The notes under the pieces were generated by a model, which worked only from the letters and a program-made list of their open reading frames with translations, was not told the DNA's origin and searched no databases. This document shows, one piece after another, positions 55,001 to 63,460 of a DNA stretch of 64,000 nt. Position numbers and translations under genes: made by a program. Within the stretch, counting starts at the first letter, position 1; every line of letters starts with the position of its first letter. Source of the stretch: a virus; IMG/VR virus record IMGVR_UViG_3300044641_005853, positions 1-64,000 of that record, one strand, 5' to 3'.

Positions 55001-58000
55001 TATACTGTACAGAGTTATGGTAAAGAAAGATATACAAAAGATATTCCTATTTTAAATGGTAATACTAGATTAACTGATGTAATTGATTTTAGACCAAGAG
55101 TTTCTAGATTTTTAAGCTCTTCTTCTTCCCCATTTGCTTTTTCTTCTAGAAATTTTTCCATTTCCGGATTAAATCCTTCAATAGTTATTTCTCCAAATGA
55201 AAGTTCAAATATTGGATATTATTATTACTTACCAAGAATAGATAAACTTGTATTAAATAAAAATGGCAATTTTTCTTTAATAAGAGGAGTTTCTTCTTCA
55301 AAACCAAAAGAACCTTCTTCTATTGATGAAGCAATGGACGTGGCAGTAATTGACCTTCCAGCATATTTATTTAATCCTTCTGACGCTAGAGTTAAGTTAG
55401 TTGACAATAAGCGTTATACTATGAGAGATATCGGAAAATTAGAACAAAGAATAGAAAATTTAGAAACTTTATCTGCTTTGTCTCTATTGGAAGTAGATAC
55501 AAAATCTTTAGAAATAAAAGATTCTGATGGATTTTCTAGATTTAAATGTGGATTTTTTGCAGATGGTTTTAAAAATACAAGTTTTATAGACGATTCAAAT
55601 TCTAAATTTTCAATTAACTTAGAATCTCAAGAATTGGAATCAAATATTGGTTTATATTCTTTAAAATCTGAAATTTCTCCTTCTTCAACAGTAAATATAG
55701 AAACAGCAGATTTTTCTACAAATTTACCTTTATCAGATATTAATGTTAAAAAAACAGGTGATTTAATTACTCTGAATTATTCAGAAGTTGAATGGACAAA
55801 CGTTTCTCAAAATCTCGCAACAAAAGACGAGTTTGTGAATCCATTTTCTGTTGTTAATTATAATGGTTACTTGAAATTATATCCTTCCTCAGATACTTGG
55901 GTTAGAACTGTTTTAACTGAAAGTGGAGTTGTTTCTAGAACAGAAGGAGATTGGAAAAATAGTTATATTTCAAATCTTACTACAGCAGAATCTCATTCAA
56001 ATTACATGAGATCTAGAAATGTAGAATTCTTTGCAAGTGGTTTACAACCTTCTACACAATATTATGGATTTTTTGATGGAAATGGAAACATAGATATAAT
56101 TCCTAAATTATTACAGATTTCTATGTCTTCTGGTGTTTTCCAAACAGGTGAAGATGTTAATGGTTATATTGGAAACGAGTTAGTTTGTTCACTTAGACTT
56201 GCTTCACAAACCCATAAATTTGGAGCATATAACTCTGCTTCAGAGTCTTATTTGGAAAATCCATATAGTCCCTCTGCAAGTTTTACAAGTTATTCTTTCT
56301 CTTCTACAATTTTAAATATTGATACTAAATCTCTTGCTGATGATTCTGCAGGTAGATATTTTGGATATACACCCAGTGGAATGGTATTAGTTGGAAAAAC
56401 AAGTGGAGCACAAGCAACAGTAATTACACAATCTTTAATTTCAGATAGTGTTGGTGATCTAATAGGTTGTTTTTATATTAGAAATCCATTAAGTAATCCC
56501 ACTCCTCCATTACTTTTCACAAAAGGATCTAAAACATTTAAATTATCTTCAAGCTCAACAAATTCCAGTTCTTTATCAGTCAGTTATACTGAAACTACAT
56601 TCTATGCATCTGGAATTTCCAATCAATCTACTTATTCAGAAAGTGTTGTAGTTAGAAAGTCACCTCCTTCTTTACCATTAAATGCTCTAAGAAGAGATCC
56701 TCTTTCTCAAACATTTAGAACTGATAATGAAGGTGGATTTTTAACAAGTGTTGATCTTTTCTTCTCAGATAAAGACTCTACTGAAAAAATATTCATTGAA
56801 GTTAGAGAATGTGATATTGGAGGAACTCCAAAAGATAAAATAATTCAGGATTTTGCTAGAACTGAAGTTTTACCATCACAGGTAGCAATTTCTGCAGATG
56901 GTTCAGTTCCAACTAATGTAAAGTTTAAATCTCCATTATATCTTCAACCAAATAAACAGTATTCTTTATCAATTCTTTGTCCAACTTCTTCAAAATATAA
57001 ACTTTGGACTGCAGAAACGAATAAACCAACTGTAGACACAGCACTATTACCTTTTGCTCTGCAAAAGATATATTCAAATAATTATACTGGAGGAAATCTC
57101 TACAAACCACAGAATGGATCCATATGGTTGTCAAGTTTGTCTGAAGATTTGACTTTTAAATTATATAAAGCACAATTTGTATCCAATTCTGGAACAGTAT
57201 ATTTCCATAATCCTACTTTGTCTATCGGGACTACTTATGGTAGATATGATTCAAATATTCAAAAGTTAGTAAAAAATCCCATAAGATCTTTACCAAGAAA
57301 ACTTATAGTAGGAATTATAACTTCTTCTAATGTTACTAATGTAATTTCTGTTGGAACAAAAATTATTGAAGGATCATCTTATGGATATATTGAAAAAATT
57401 GGCGGAAATATAGGTGTTGTTACGACAACAAATACTGGTATTGGTTATTCAAATGGATCTTTTTCGTCTGTTCCATTATATTCAATAACAGGATCAGGAA
57501 ATGGAGCCACTGCAAATGTAACTTTTGTAGATTCAAAATTAAACTCAATATCTATTGCAAATACTGGTTCTGGATATGTTACTGGAGATCTTCTTGGAAT
57601 TACCACAAGTTCAGTTAACAAAGGATCTGGTGCAACAGTAACAATATCTTCTAGTATAAATGCTGATACTTTGTATTTGACTAATGTTCAAGGAGAACAA
57701 TTTACTCAAGGTAATAGTATTTCTTACTATAACGGTTCTACAAACGTTTCTTTATCGGGAACTACAGTTAGCAAACAAACATACGTTCCTAACAATTTGT
57801 ATACAGGAAATGTATTTGAAGTCACACATTATGATCACGGTATGCATTCTGACAACAATATTGTTGTCATTAATGGAGTATTTCCAGACACTATTCCCAT
57901 ATTATTAACTTCCAGTTTATCATCAAGTAGTGTAGCAATATCTGTTGCAAATACCGCAAACTTTGTTAACTTTGAGGGCACTAATGTTAGTGTATCCAAT

Positions 58001-59131
58001 CCTGGATATGTTTTAATAAACAATGAAATAATATCATATACTGGTATAAATGTTAATAGTTTAGTAATCAATAAGAGAGGAGAAAATGAATCTATTACTA
58101 GAGATCATGCGGTCAATGACTTAATTTACAAATATGAGGTAAATGGAATTTCTCTTACTAGAATTAATACTAAGCACAACATGCCAACAGATTCATTATT
58201 GAAATCTTCTAAAGATTTAGACAAATATCATATTGAATTTATTAGATCAGATAAACCTCAATTAAGTTTTATAGAAGAAAAAACATTTGGTGGATTTAAT
58301 TGCCAATCTACTCAAAATTACCAATTTAATTCTATAGTTCCACATTTTAACGTAATTTATCCAGAAAATACCAATGTTTCTGCAACATTGAGAACAATTT
58401 CTGCAACAAGTTGTTCTGGAAATGAAGTTTCCTTCTTGGATCAAGGATTTGAAAGTATTGAATTAAATAGAGTAAATAAATTATCTTCTCCTAGAATGAT
58501 ATGCTCAAGAGTGAATGAAGTTAATAGACTTTCAAGTTCTTCTTTCTTAAATAGCAAATCTCTAACTTTAGGCATTAGATTAGAAACTACTTCACCTAAT
58601 GTTTCTCCCGTAATAGATACCTCCGAATCTTCAACATTTGTTCTTTTGAGAAATAGAATTAATAGTCCGGTTAAAAATTATGCTTCAGATTCTACAACAC
58701 ACGATATTACATTTGATCCACATCAATTTGCATATGTTTCAAAGAAGATATCTTTGAAAAAACCAGCGACATCTTTAAAAGTAATATTAAGTGCTTATAG
58801 AAGTTCAAGTAGTGACTTTAGAGTGCTTTACAGATTGTTTAAATCAGATTCTGATCAAATAGATCAATCTTACAGATTGTTCCCAGGGTATAATAATTTG
58901 ATAGATACCAATGTTGATGGTATTGGAGATGAAGTTGTAAATCAATCTCTAAATGACGGATTATCTGATATGTTTGTTAGACCAAGTGTTTCTGATGAAT
59001 TCTTAGAGTATCAATTTACTGCTAATGATTTAGAAGAATTTAATGCGTTTTCAATTAAAATAGTTGCGAGTGGTACAAATGAATCTGATACTCCAAGATT
59101 TGCAGATATTAGAGCAATTGCATTAGTTTGA
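52082..59131 (+). CDS. Large DUF4815-type virion structural protein (gp9/gp10 region), 2349 aa
   Basis: N-terminus NLNVSPYYDDFDENKNYYRV and FKPGFPIQSRELTTLQSLLQ is the DUF4815 signature. A central segment LVDNKRYTMRDIGKLEQRIE (about 1110-1130) resembles the coiled region of cyanophage tail-pin-like proteins. Near 1790-1850 glycine modules occur (TNTGIGYSNGSF; ANTGSGYVTGDL). Around 1945-2010 an INNEIISYTGINVNSLVINK...DHAVND module matches one in gp15. Occupies the position of T4 gp9-gp11; likely host-contacting or fibre-attachment baseplate part. Confidence 0.75.
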   Translation: MTQKTNLNVSPYYDDFDENKNYYRVLFKPGFPIQSRELTTLQSLLQDQISSFADHIFKDGSVVIPGNISYDSEYYAVKLNSKHLGLDLGLYINELVGKKISGQSSGITAIVKNILLSTESEQGYYTLYVKYLTSNSSFEIGSFLDGETLITQETFNYGNTSIVSGQTIASLISSNATSTGSAVSISKGVYYIRGTFVNINDHTLILDQYTNVPSYRIGLEVIEEIVDSQSDNSLYDNARGFANFSAPGSDRLKISAILNKKSLTDYEDRDFVEILRVSNGEVKKIQDTNTYSLVKEYISKRTYEESGDYSLIPFDIEINDSLNDRVSSSGLFFSNQKTEQGNTPDDNLLCVKVSPGKAYVKGFDIDKSGTSIIDVEKPRDTEFVRSFGIPFEMGNLLKVNNVSGSPLVGLDNNYYVNLQNQRKSSTTVGSGTTIGNARIYSFSLSDSPYSNESTEWNLYLFDIQTYSVLTLNQTVSSTDSPETSYIKGLSSGASGYVVGSPNGFELTISQTSGSFSVGEQISINGSILPSRTVSKVVAYSAQDIKSVYQNKNITGLSTSFVADTVLQRKIGSNFNITDQIQISASGIGSCAGRNFVGVKSDTILRYQRVGFLTETYNRVVSVSSDGLYLTLAGVSTVNKVCDGGLPTSITNAPFSFGDPTILEPEKSSLYAPLGNKNISDVNLSNANIKLTKQITGKSTTSLGFLNLNISDVGLSSAFYESYDSERYSIFYEDGSVEKLNSSNITLDGGSTLLAISGLKPSQNNLIINTTVQKNSISSKQKIYIRSEKIEVDKISTGISTSISGLSTSKYYGLRVDDKEISLNIPDVVKVIAVYESLNSSSPILDKLSFSSGLNLDSASILGEKIIGSTSGAVGQIVTRYSSTEVEFVYLNTNKFIIGETVNFQESNISGSIQFVSIGNYLDRTQDYTIDKGQRNQYYDYSRIIRKNDFNIPSRKLLIIYDYYDVPTNDSGDVYTVQSYGKERYTKDIPILNGNTRLTDVIDFRPRVSRFLSSSSSPFAFSSRNFSISGLNPSIVISPNESSNIGYYYYLPRIDKLVLNKNGNFSLIRGVSSSKPKEPSSIDEAMDVAVIDLPAYLFNPSDARVKLVDNKRYTMRDIGKLEQRIENLETLSALSLLEVDTKSLEIKDSDGFSRFKCGFFADGFKNTSFIDDSNSKFSINLESQELESNIGLYSLKSEISPSSTVNIETADFSTNLPLSDINVKKTGDLITLNYSEVEWTNVSQNLATKDEFVNPFSVVNYNGYLKLYPSSDTWVRTVLTESGVVSRTEGDWKNSYISNLTTAESHSNYMRSRNVEFFASGLQPSTQYYGFFDGNGNIDIIPKLLQISMSSGVFQTGEDVNGYIGNELVCSLRLASQTHKFGAYNSASESYLENPYSPSASFTSYSFSSTILNIDTKSLADDSAGRYFGYTPSGMVLVGKTSGAQATVITQSLISDSVGDLIGCFYIRNPLSNPTPPLLFTKGSKTFKLSSSSTNSSSLSVSYTETTFYASGISNQSTYSESVVVRKSPPSLPLNALRRDPLSQTFRTDNEGGFLTSVDLFFSDKDSTEKIFIEVRECDIGGTPKDKIIQDFARTEVLPSQVAISADGSVPTNVKFKSPLYLQPNKQYSLSILCPTSSKYKLWTAETNKPTVDTALLPFALQKIYSNNYTGGNLYKPQNGSIWLSSLSEDLTFKLYKAQFVSNSGTVYFHNPTLSIGTTYGRYDSNIQKLVKNPIRSLPRKLIVGIITSSNVTNVISVGTKIIEGSSYGYIEKIGGNIGVVTTTNTGIGYSNGSFSSVPLYSITGSGNGATANVTFVDSKLNSISIANTGSGYVTGDLLGITTSSVNKGSGATVTISSSINADTLYLTNVQGEQFTQGNSISYYNGSTNVSLSGTTVSKQTYVPNNLYTGNVFEVTHYDHGMHSDNNIVVINGVFPDTIPILLTSSLSSSSVAISVANTANFVNFEGTNVSVSNPGYVLINNEIISYTGINVNSLVINKRGENESITRDHAVNDLIYKYEVNGISLTRINTKHNMPTDSLLKSSKDLDKYHIEFIRSDKPQLSFIEEKTFGGFNCQSTQNYQFNSIVPHFNVIYPENTNVSATLRTISATSCSGNEVSFLDQGFESIELNRVNKLSSPRMICSRVNEVNRLSSSSFLNSKSLTLGIRLETTSPNVSPVIDTSESSTFVLLRNRINSPVKNYASDSTTHDITFDPHQFAYVSKKISLKKPATSLKVILSAYRSSSSDFRVLYRLFKSDSDQIDQSYRLFPGYNNLIDTNVDGIGDEVVNQSLNDGLSDMFVRPSVSDEFLEYQFTANDLEEFNAFSIKIVASGTNESDTPRFADIRAIALV

Positions 59132-59136
59132 TTATT

Positions 59137-59349
59137 ATGTTACAAATAGAAGGACATAAAAATTTATTCCGCGATGAAAATACTGGTGCAATTATAAACT
59201 GTGATAATTTTGAGTATGAACAATACATTAAAACAAAAAATGAAAGAAAAAGTCAAAAGGAAGACATAAAAAAATTAAAAGACGATGTAAACTATTTAAA
59301 ATCTTTATTAGAGGAATTTATCAATGAATCCAGAAGAAATAAAACTTGA
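59137..59349 (+). CDS. Hypothetical coiled-coil protein, 70 aa
   Basis: Start ATG 59137, 5 nt after the preceding stop. LQIEGHKNLFRDENTGAIIN opening, then KSQKEDIKKLKDDVNYLKSL coiled coil. N-K-F-R-D-x-x-T-x-A-I-I-N is a phrase found in small T4-like cyanophage proteins. Overlaps the next gene by 26 nt. Confidence 0.65.
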   Translation: MLQIEGHKNLFRDENTGAIINCDNFEYEQYIKTKNERKSQKEDIKKLKDDVNYLKSLLEEFINESRRNKT

Positions 59350-59500
59350 AAGTATTGATAAACTTTTTGAGTATGAAAAACAAGTTAGAATGATAGATGA
59401 ATTAGATTTAAATGATCTTAAAAATTTTGCAAAGTTATATTGCAAACTTTATCTTAAACAACAAGAAGTAATTTCTTCTTTAGGAATGTTAGAGGTATAA
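59324..59500 (+). CDS. Hypothetical protein, 58 aa
   Basis: MNPEEIKLESIDKLFEYEKQ and LKNFAKLYCKLYLKQQEVIS: helical. Strong overlap with the preceding gene. The stop lies in a late promoter box. Confidence 0.6.
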   Translation: MNPEEIKLESIDKLFEYEKQVRMIDELDLNDLKNFAKLYCKLYLKQQEVISSLGMLEV

Positions 59501-59503
59501 ATA
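59496..59503 (+). promoter_or_regulatory. Late promoter TATAAATA before the neck genes
   Basis: Consensus late box overlapping the preceding stop, 39 nt before ATG 59543. Likely drives 59543 through the neck and terminase genes. Confidence 0.7.
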
Positions 59504-59542
59504 TATTTTAGATATTAATAAATTATTAGAGGTTTTTAATTT

Positions 59543-59695
59543 ATGTCGAGTGAAATTGATGTTAGTTCTTTAGTTTCTATTTACAATCAAAAGATTTCTT
59601 CTTTGATTAATGAAAATATTATTTTAGAAGCAAAGTTACTATTAGCAACTAAAGAATTAGAAAATTTAAAAAAACTATTAGAAGAAAAAAAATAG
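59543..59695 (+). CDS. Conserved short coiled-coil protein, 50 aa
   Basis: MSSEIDVSSLVSIYNQKISS followed by a leucine-zipper-like helix. Small protein conserved in T4-like cyanophages before gp13, to my recollection. Function unknown. Confidence 0.65.
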   Translation: MSSEIDVSSLVSIYNQKISSLINENIILEAKLLLATKELENLKKLLEEKK

Positions 59696-59733
59696 TAATA
59701 GTTAAACCAATATAAACGATATAGGTTGTATTA

Positions 59734-60579
59734 ATGGCAAAACCATCAAGTAGACAAGAATTAATTGATTATTGCCTTAGACGTTTAGGTGCTCCAGTAT
59801 TGGAAATAAATGTAGATGATGATCAAATAGATGATCTTGTCGATGACGCACTACAATATTTTAATGAGCGTCATTTTGATGGTGTCGAAAAGATGTATTT
59901 AAAATATAAAATTACGGAAGAGGATATTACTAGAGGTAAAGGATCTATATCAAATGGATCTGGTGTTGGTATAACTACAACAACAGCAACAACTAATATA
60001 AATGGTGTTGCTACTTCCTTTAATTTTTATGAAAGTTCTAACTTTATTCAAGTTCCCGATTCTGTAATAGGAATAGAAAAAGTTTTTAAATTTGATACTA
60101 GTGATATTTCTGGTGGAATGTTTAGTATTAAATATCAGTTATTTTTAAATGATTTATATTATTTTAATTCTGTTGAACTTTTACAATATGCTATGGTTAA
60201 ATCATATCTTGAAGATATTGATTTTTTACTCAAAACAGATAAGCAAATAAGATTTAATAAAAGACAAAATAGATTATATTTGGACATTGATTGGGGAGCT
60301 CAGAAAAAAGATACCTATTTGGTTATAGATTGCTATAGAGTCTTGGACCCCAATGATTTTACCAAAGTATATAATGATAGTTTTTTAAAGAAATATTTAA
60401 CCTCTCTTATTAAAAAACAATGGGGACAGAATTTAATTAAGTTTAGGGGAGTTAAACTTCCAGGTGGAATTGAACTTAATGGTAGAGAAATATACGAAGA
60501 CGCAGAAAGAGAATTAGAAGATATTAAATCTAGAATGACATTAGAATATGAAATACCTGCTCTTGATTTTATAGGATAA
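59734..60579 (+). CDS. 13: Neck protein gp13
   Basis: 281 residues (T4: 309). SRQELIDYCLRRLGAPVLEI then DDDQIDDLVDDALQYFNERH is the diagnostic gp13 N-terminus; DIDWGAQKKDTYLVIDCYRV and FRGVKLPGGIELNGREIYED continue the match. gp13 with gp14 closes the head and joins it to the tail. A short glycine/threonine insert (GSGVGITTTTATTN) replaces a T4 loop. Overlaps gp14 by 1 nt. Confidence 0.9.
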   Translation: MAKPSSRQELIDYCLRRLGAPVLEINVDDDQIDDLVDDALQYFNERHFDGVEKMYLKYKITEEDITRGKGSISNGSGVGITTTTATTNINGVATSFNFYESSNFIQVPDSVIGIEKVFKFDTSDISGGMFSIKYQLFLNDLYYFNSVELLQYAMVKSYLEDIDFLLKTDKQIRFNKRQNRLYLDIDWGAQKKDTYLVIDCYRVLDPNDFTKVYNDSFLKKYLTSLIKKQWGQNLIKFRGVKLPGGIELNGREIYEDAERELEDIKSRMTLEYEIPALDFIG

Positions 60580-61970
60580 TGGCATTAAATCCATTTTTTA
60601 TACAAGGTTCTAAATCTGAACAAAGATTAGTTCAAAACTTAATAAATGAACAATTAAAGATTTATGGTGTTGAAGTAACTTACATACCTAGAAAATTTGT
60701 AAAGAGAGATAACATACTCAGAGAAATTACGTCTTCTAAATTTGACGATAGTTTTTTAATAGAAGCTTATGTTAATAATTATGAGGGATATGGTGGAGCA
60801 GGAGATATCATGACTAAATTTGGAATGTCACTGAGAGACGAGGTATCTCTTGTAATTTCCAAAGAAGTTTTTGAAAACTTTATTGCACCATTTTTAATAG
60901 CAGAAGTCGATAATGAAATTCCAGAAGAAGTTGCACACAGACCAAAAGAGGGAGATCTAATTTATTTTCCATTAGGTAAAAGGTTGTTTGAAGTTAAATT
61001 TGTAGAGCATGAACAACCTTTTTATCAATTAGGAAAAAATTATGTCTATGAATTGAAGTGTGAATTATTTGAATATGAGGATGAAGTTCTTGATACTACC
61101 ATTGAAGAGGTTGATGATCTCTCCGAAGGTTCTATTACAACATTAAATTTAATAGGTATTGGCAAAACTGCAACAGCTTCTGCGACGATTGGAACTGGTT
61201 ATGTTAGAGAAATATTTCTCAACAATGACGGAAGCGGATTTACTTATACACCAACAATAACGTTTTCACCTTCACCAGTCAGTGGTGGAACTGCTATTGG
61301 AGTTGGTATTTTAACCACTGTAGGTGGTGTAACTTCTTTAGAAAAAATACTTTTAACAAGATCTGGATATGGATATACAATAGCACCTTCTATAAAAATT
61401 TCAGAAGGTGGTGGATCTGGAGCCGCTGCAACTTGTTCAATAGAAACATCTAGAAGTGGAATTACTTCAATCTTTGTTACTGACCCTGGAGATGGTTATC
61501 CTTGCAATCCTATAGTTACTTTGTCAACTCCTTTAGACGGAGTTGGTTATGGAATAACTGCAACCGCAGTTTCAATAATTAATAATTTAACTAATGATCT
61601 TTCTTCAATAAAAATATCCAATCCAGGAATTGGATATTCACAAGCACCAACAGTCACTGTTGCAAATCCACCAATAATTAGTGGAATTGGAACATATAGA
61701 TTTAATGAAATAGTTATTGGATCTACTTCTGGTGCAAAAGGGCGAGTTAAATCTTGGGATATAGTTACAGGTGAATTAAAAATTTCAGTTACAGATGGGA
61801 AATTTATTCCATGTGAACTAGTTGTTGGAACTGCCTCATCTGCAACGTATTCAATTGATACATATGATAAGAGAGATATATATGATAAATATAGTCAAAA
61901 TGATGAGATTGAAGAAGAAGCAGATCTCATATTAGACTTTTCACAATCAAATCCATTTGGTAGTTATTGA
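60579..61970 (+). CDS. 14: Neck protein gp14 with large insertion
   Basis: 463 residues against 256 in T4. Residues 1-180 match gp14: EQLKIYGVEVTYIPRKFVKR, AYVNNYEGYGGAGDIMTKFG, LRDEVSLVISKEVFENF, RPKEGDLIYFPLGKRLFEVK, PFYQLGKNYVYELKCELFEY. The ending SQSNPFGSY corresponds to the T4 gp14 tail. Between about 190 and 420 lies an insertion of glycine modules (NNDGSGFTYTPTITF; RSGYGYTIAPSIKI; DPGDGYPCNPIVTL; NPGIGYSQAPTVTV), the same kind as in the tail proteins. Confidence 0.88.
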   Translation: MALNPFFIQGSKSEQRLVQNLINEQLKIYGVEVTYIPRKFVKRDNILREITSSKFDDSFLIEAYVNNYEGYGGAGDIMTKFGMSLRDEVSLVISKEVFENFIAPFLIAEVDNEIPEEVAHRPKEGDLIYFPLGKRLFEVKFVEHEQPFYQLGKNYVYELKCELFEYEDEVLDTTIEEVDDLSEGSITTLNLIGIGKTATASATIGTGYVREIFLNNDGSGFTYTPTITFSPSPVSGGTAIGVGILTTVGGVTSLEKILLTRSGYGYTIAPSIKISEGGGSGAAATCSIETSRSGITSIFVTDPGDGYPCNPIVTLSTPLDGVGYGITATAVSIINNLTNDLSSIKISNPGIGYSQAPTVTVANPPIISGIGTYRFNEIVIGSTSGAKGRVKSWDIVTGELKISVTDGKFIPCELVVGTASSATYSIDTYDKRDIYDKYSQNDEIEEEADLILDFSQSNPFGSY

Positions 61971-63019
61971 TGTTAGGAACTTATTTTTATCACGAAATTA
62001 TTCGCAAAACAGTTGTTTCTTTTGGAACACTTTTTAATCAAATTTATATAAAACACACAGATTCAGATTCTGATGTTATTAGCGAACTAAGAGTTCCTTT
62101 GGCATATGGTCCTATGCAAAAATTCTTAGCTAGGATAGAGCAACAACCAAATTTAAATAAACCGATTCAAATTACTTTACCTAGAATGTCATTTGAGTTA
62201 AATGGCATTGAATATGATCCTTCCAGAAAAAGTACAGTAACTCAAACATTTTCTGCCGTTGGAAGTAATGATAAGATTAGAAAAGTATACATGCCGGTTC
62301 CTTATAATTTAAAATTTGAATTAAATATTTTAACCAAGTTAAATGACGATATGCTTCAAATAATAGAGCAAATATTGCCATTTTTTCAACCTTCATTTGC
62401 ATTGACAGTTGATTTAATAGACTCTATTGGAGAAAAAAAAGATATTGCTATTGTTTTAGACGGAATTAATATACAAGACGACTATGAAGGAGATTTAACC
62501 ACAAGAAGAGCTTTGATTTATACTTTGCAATTTACTGCAAAATCCTTTATGTTTGGACCAATTGCAAACGATCCAGAAGGTCTTATTCGTAAGGTTCAGA
62601 TTGATTATCATTCAAATACAAATATTAATACTTCAAAGAGGGAGATAAGGTATACAGTTACTCCAACTGCAATGAAAGATTATGATTCTGACTCTTCTGC
62701 TACGTTGCAAGAAAATTTAAATACCTTAGAACAATCTGTGAATGTTAATAATGCATCTACAATTTCTATTGGAGATAGAATTATAATTGATAATGAGATT
62801 ATGTACGTTAAATCAAAATCAGAAAATACCATAATTGTTAATAGAGGATATGATAATACCTCTCAATCTGAGCATAGTCAAGGAGCAATTATTAATATTT
62901 TATCTTCTTACGACAATTCTCAAATAGTTCCTGGGGACGATTTTGGGTTTAGTGAAGAAACCCTATTTTTTAATAACAGTGCAACATATAGTCCCACTAG
63001 AAAAATTGACGTAGAATAA
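61970..63019 (+). CDS. 15: Proximal tail sheath stabiliser gp15
   Basis: 349 residues against 272 in T4. Core matches T4 gp15: MLGTYFYHEIIRKTVVSFGT, LRVPLAYGPMQKFLARIEQQ, YNLKFELNILTKLNDDMLQI, IEQILPFFQPSFALTVD, EGLIRKVQIDYHSNTNI. The C-terminal 90 residues add a module INVNNASTISIGDRIIIDNE-type with MYVKSKSENTIIVNRGY and SQSEHSQGAII, shared with the DUF4815 protein and the giant protein. gp15 caps the tail and binds the neck. Confidence 0.9.
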   Translation: MLGTYFYHEIIRKTVVSFGTLFNQIYIKHTDSDSDVISELRVPLAYGPMQKFLARIEQQPNLNKPIQITLPRMSFELNGIEYDPSRKSTVTQTFSAVGSNDKIRKVYMPVPYNLKFELNILTKLNDDMLQIIEQILPFFQPSFALTVDLIDSIGEKKDIAIVLDGINIQDDYEGDLTTRRALIYTLQFTAKSFMFGPIANDPEGLIRKVQIDYHSNTNINTSKREIRYTVTPTAMKDYDSDSSATLQENLNTLEQSVNVNNASTISIGDRIIIDNEIMYVKSKSENTIIVNRGYDNTSQSEHSQGAIINILSSYDNSQIVPGDDFGFSEETLFFNNSATYSPTRKIDVE

Positions 63020-63020
63020 T

Positions 63021-63455
63021 ATGACTGATAATTTTAAATCCATTAGTGAAAGTCTTAATATAAAAAATGATTTTGGAGAAGGGAATATAATAAAATCTTC
63101 AGAAAATGCTGAAGTTATAAAATCAGAAACTTTTGATATTCAAAAAGATTATGATTATACAAGAGCAAATTTATATTCTTTAATAGAAAAAGGTCAAGAA
63201 GCAATTAATGGAATTTTGGAGTTAGCTGGTGAAGGTGGTAGTCCTAGGGCATATGAAGTTGCTGGTCAGTTAATTAAAAGTGTAGGTGATGTTACTGATA
63301 AATTAGCAGATTTGCAGAAAAAAATGAAGGATCTTGAAAGTTCTAATACTAAAACAACAAATAATGTGACAAATAATGCTTTATTTGTTGGTTCTACTTC
63401 AGAACTATCAAAACTACTAAAGCAAGGTTTTCTAAATAATAAAGAAGATTCTTAA
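63021..63455 (+). CDS. 16: Small terminase subunit gp16
   Basis: 144 residues (T4: 164). DYDYTRANLYSLIEKGQEAI then GILELAGEGGSPRAYEVAGQ and LADLQKKMKDLE follow the gp16 coiled-coil core; C-terminus ALFVGSTSELSKLLKQGF is the cyanophage gp16 ending. gp16 recognises DNA for packaging and stimulates the large terminase. Follows gp15 by 1 nt. Confidence 0.88.
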   Translation: MTDNFKSISESLNIKNDFGEGNIIKSSENAEVIKSETFDIQKDYDYTRANLYSLIEKGQEAINGILELAGEGGSPRAYEVAGQLIKSVGDVTDKLADLQKKMKDLESSNTKTTNNVTNNALFVGSTSELSKLLKQGFLNNKEDS

Positions 63456-63460
63456 ACCTC

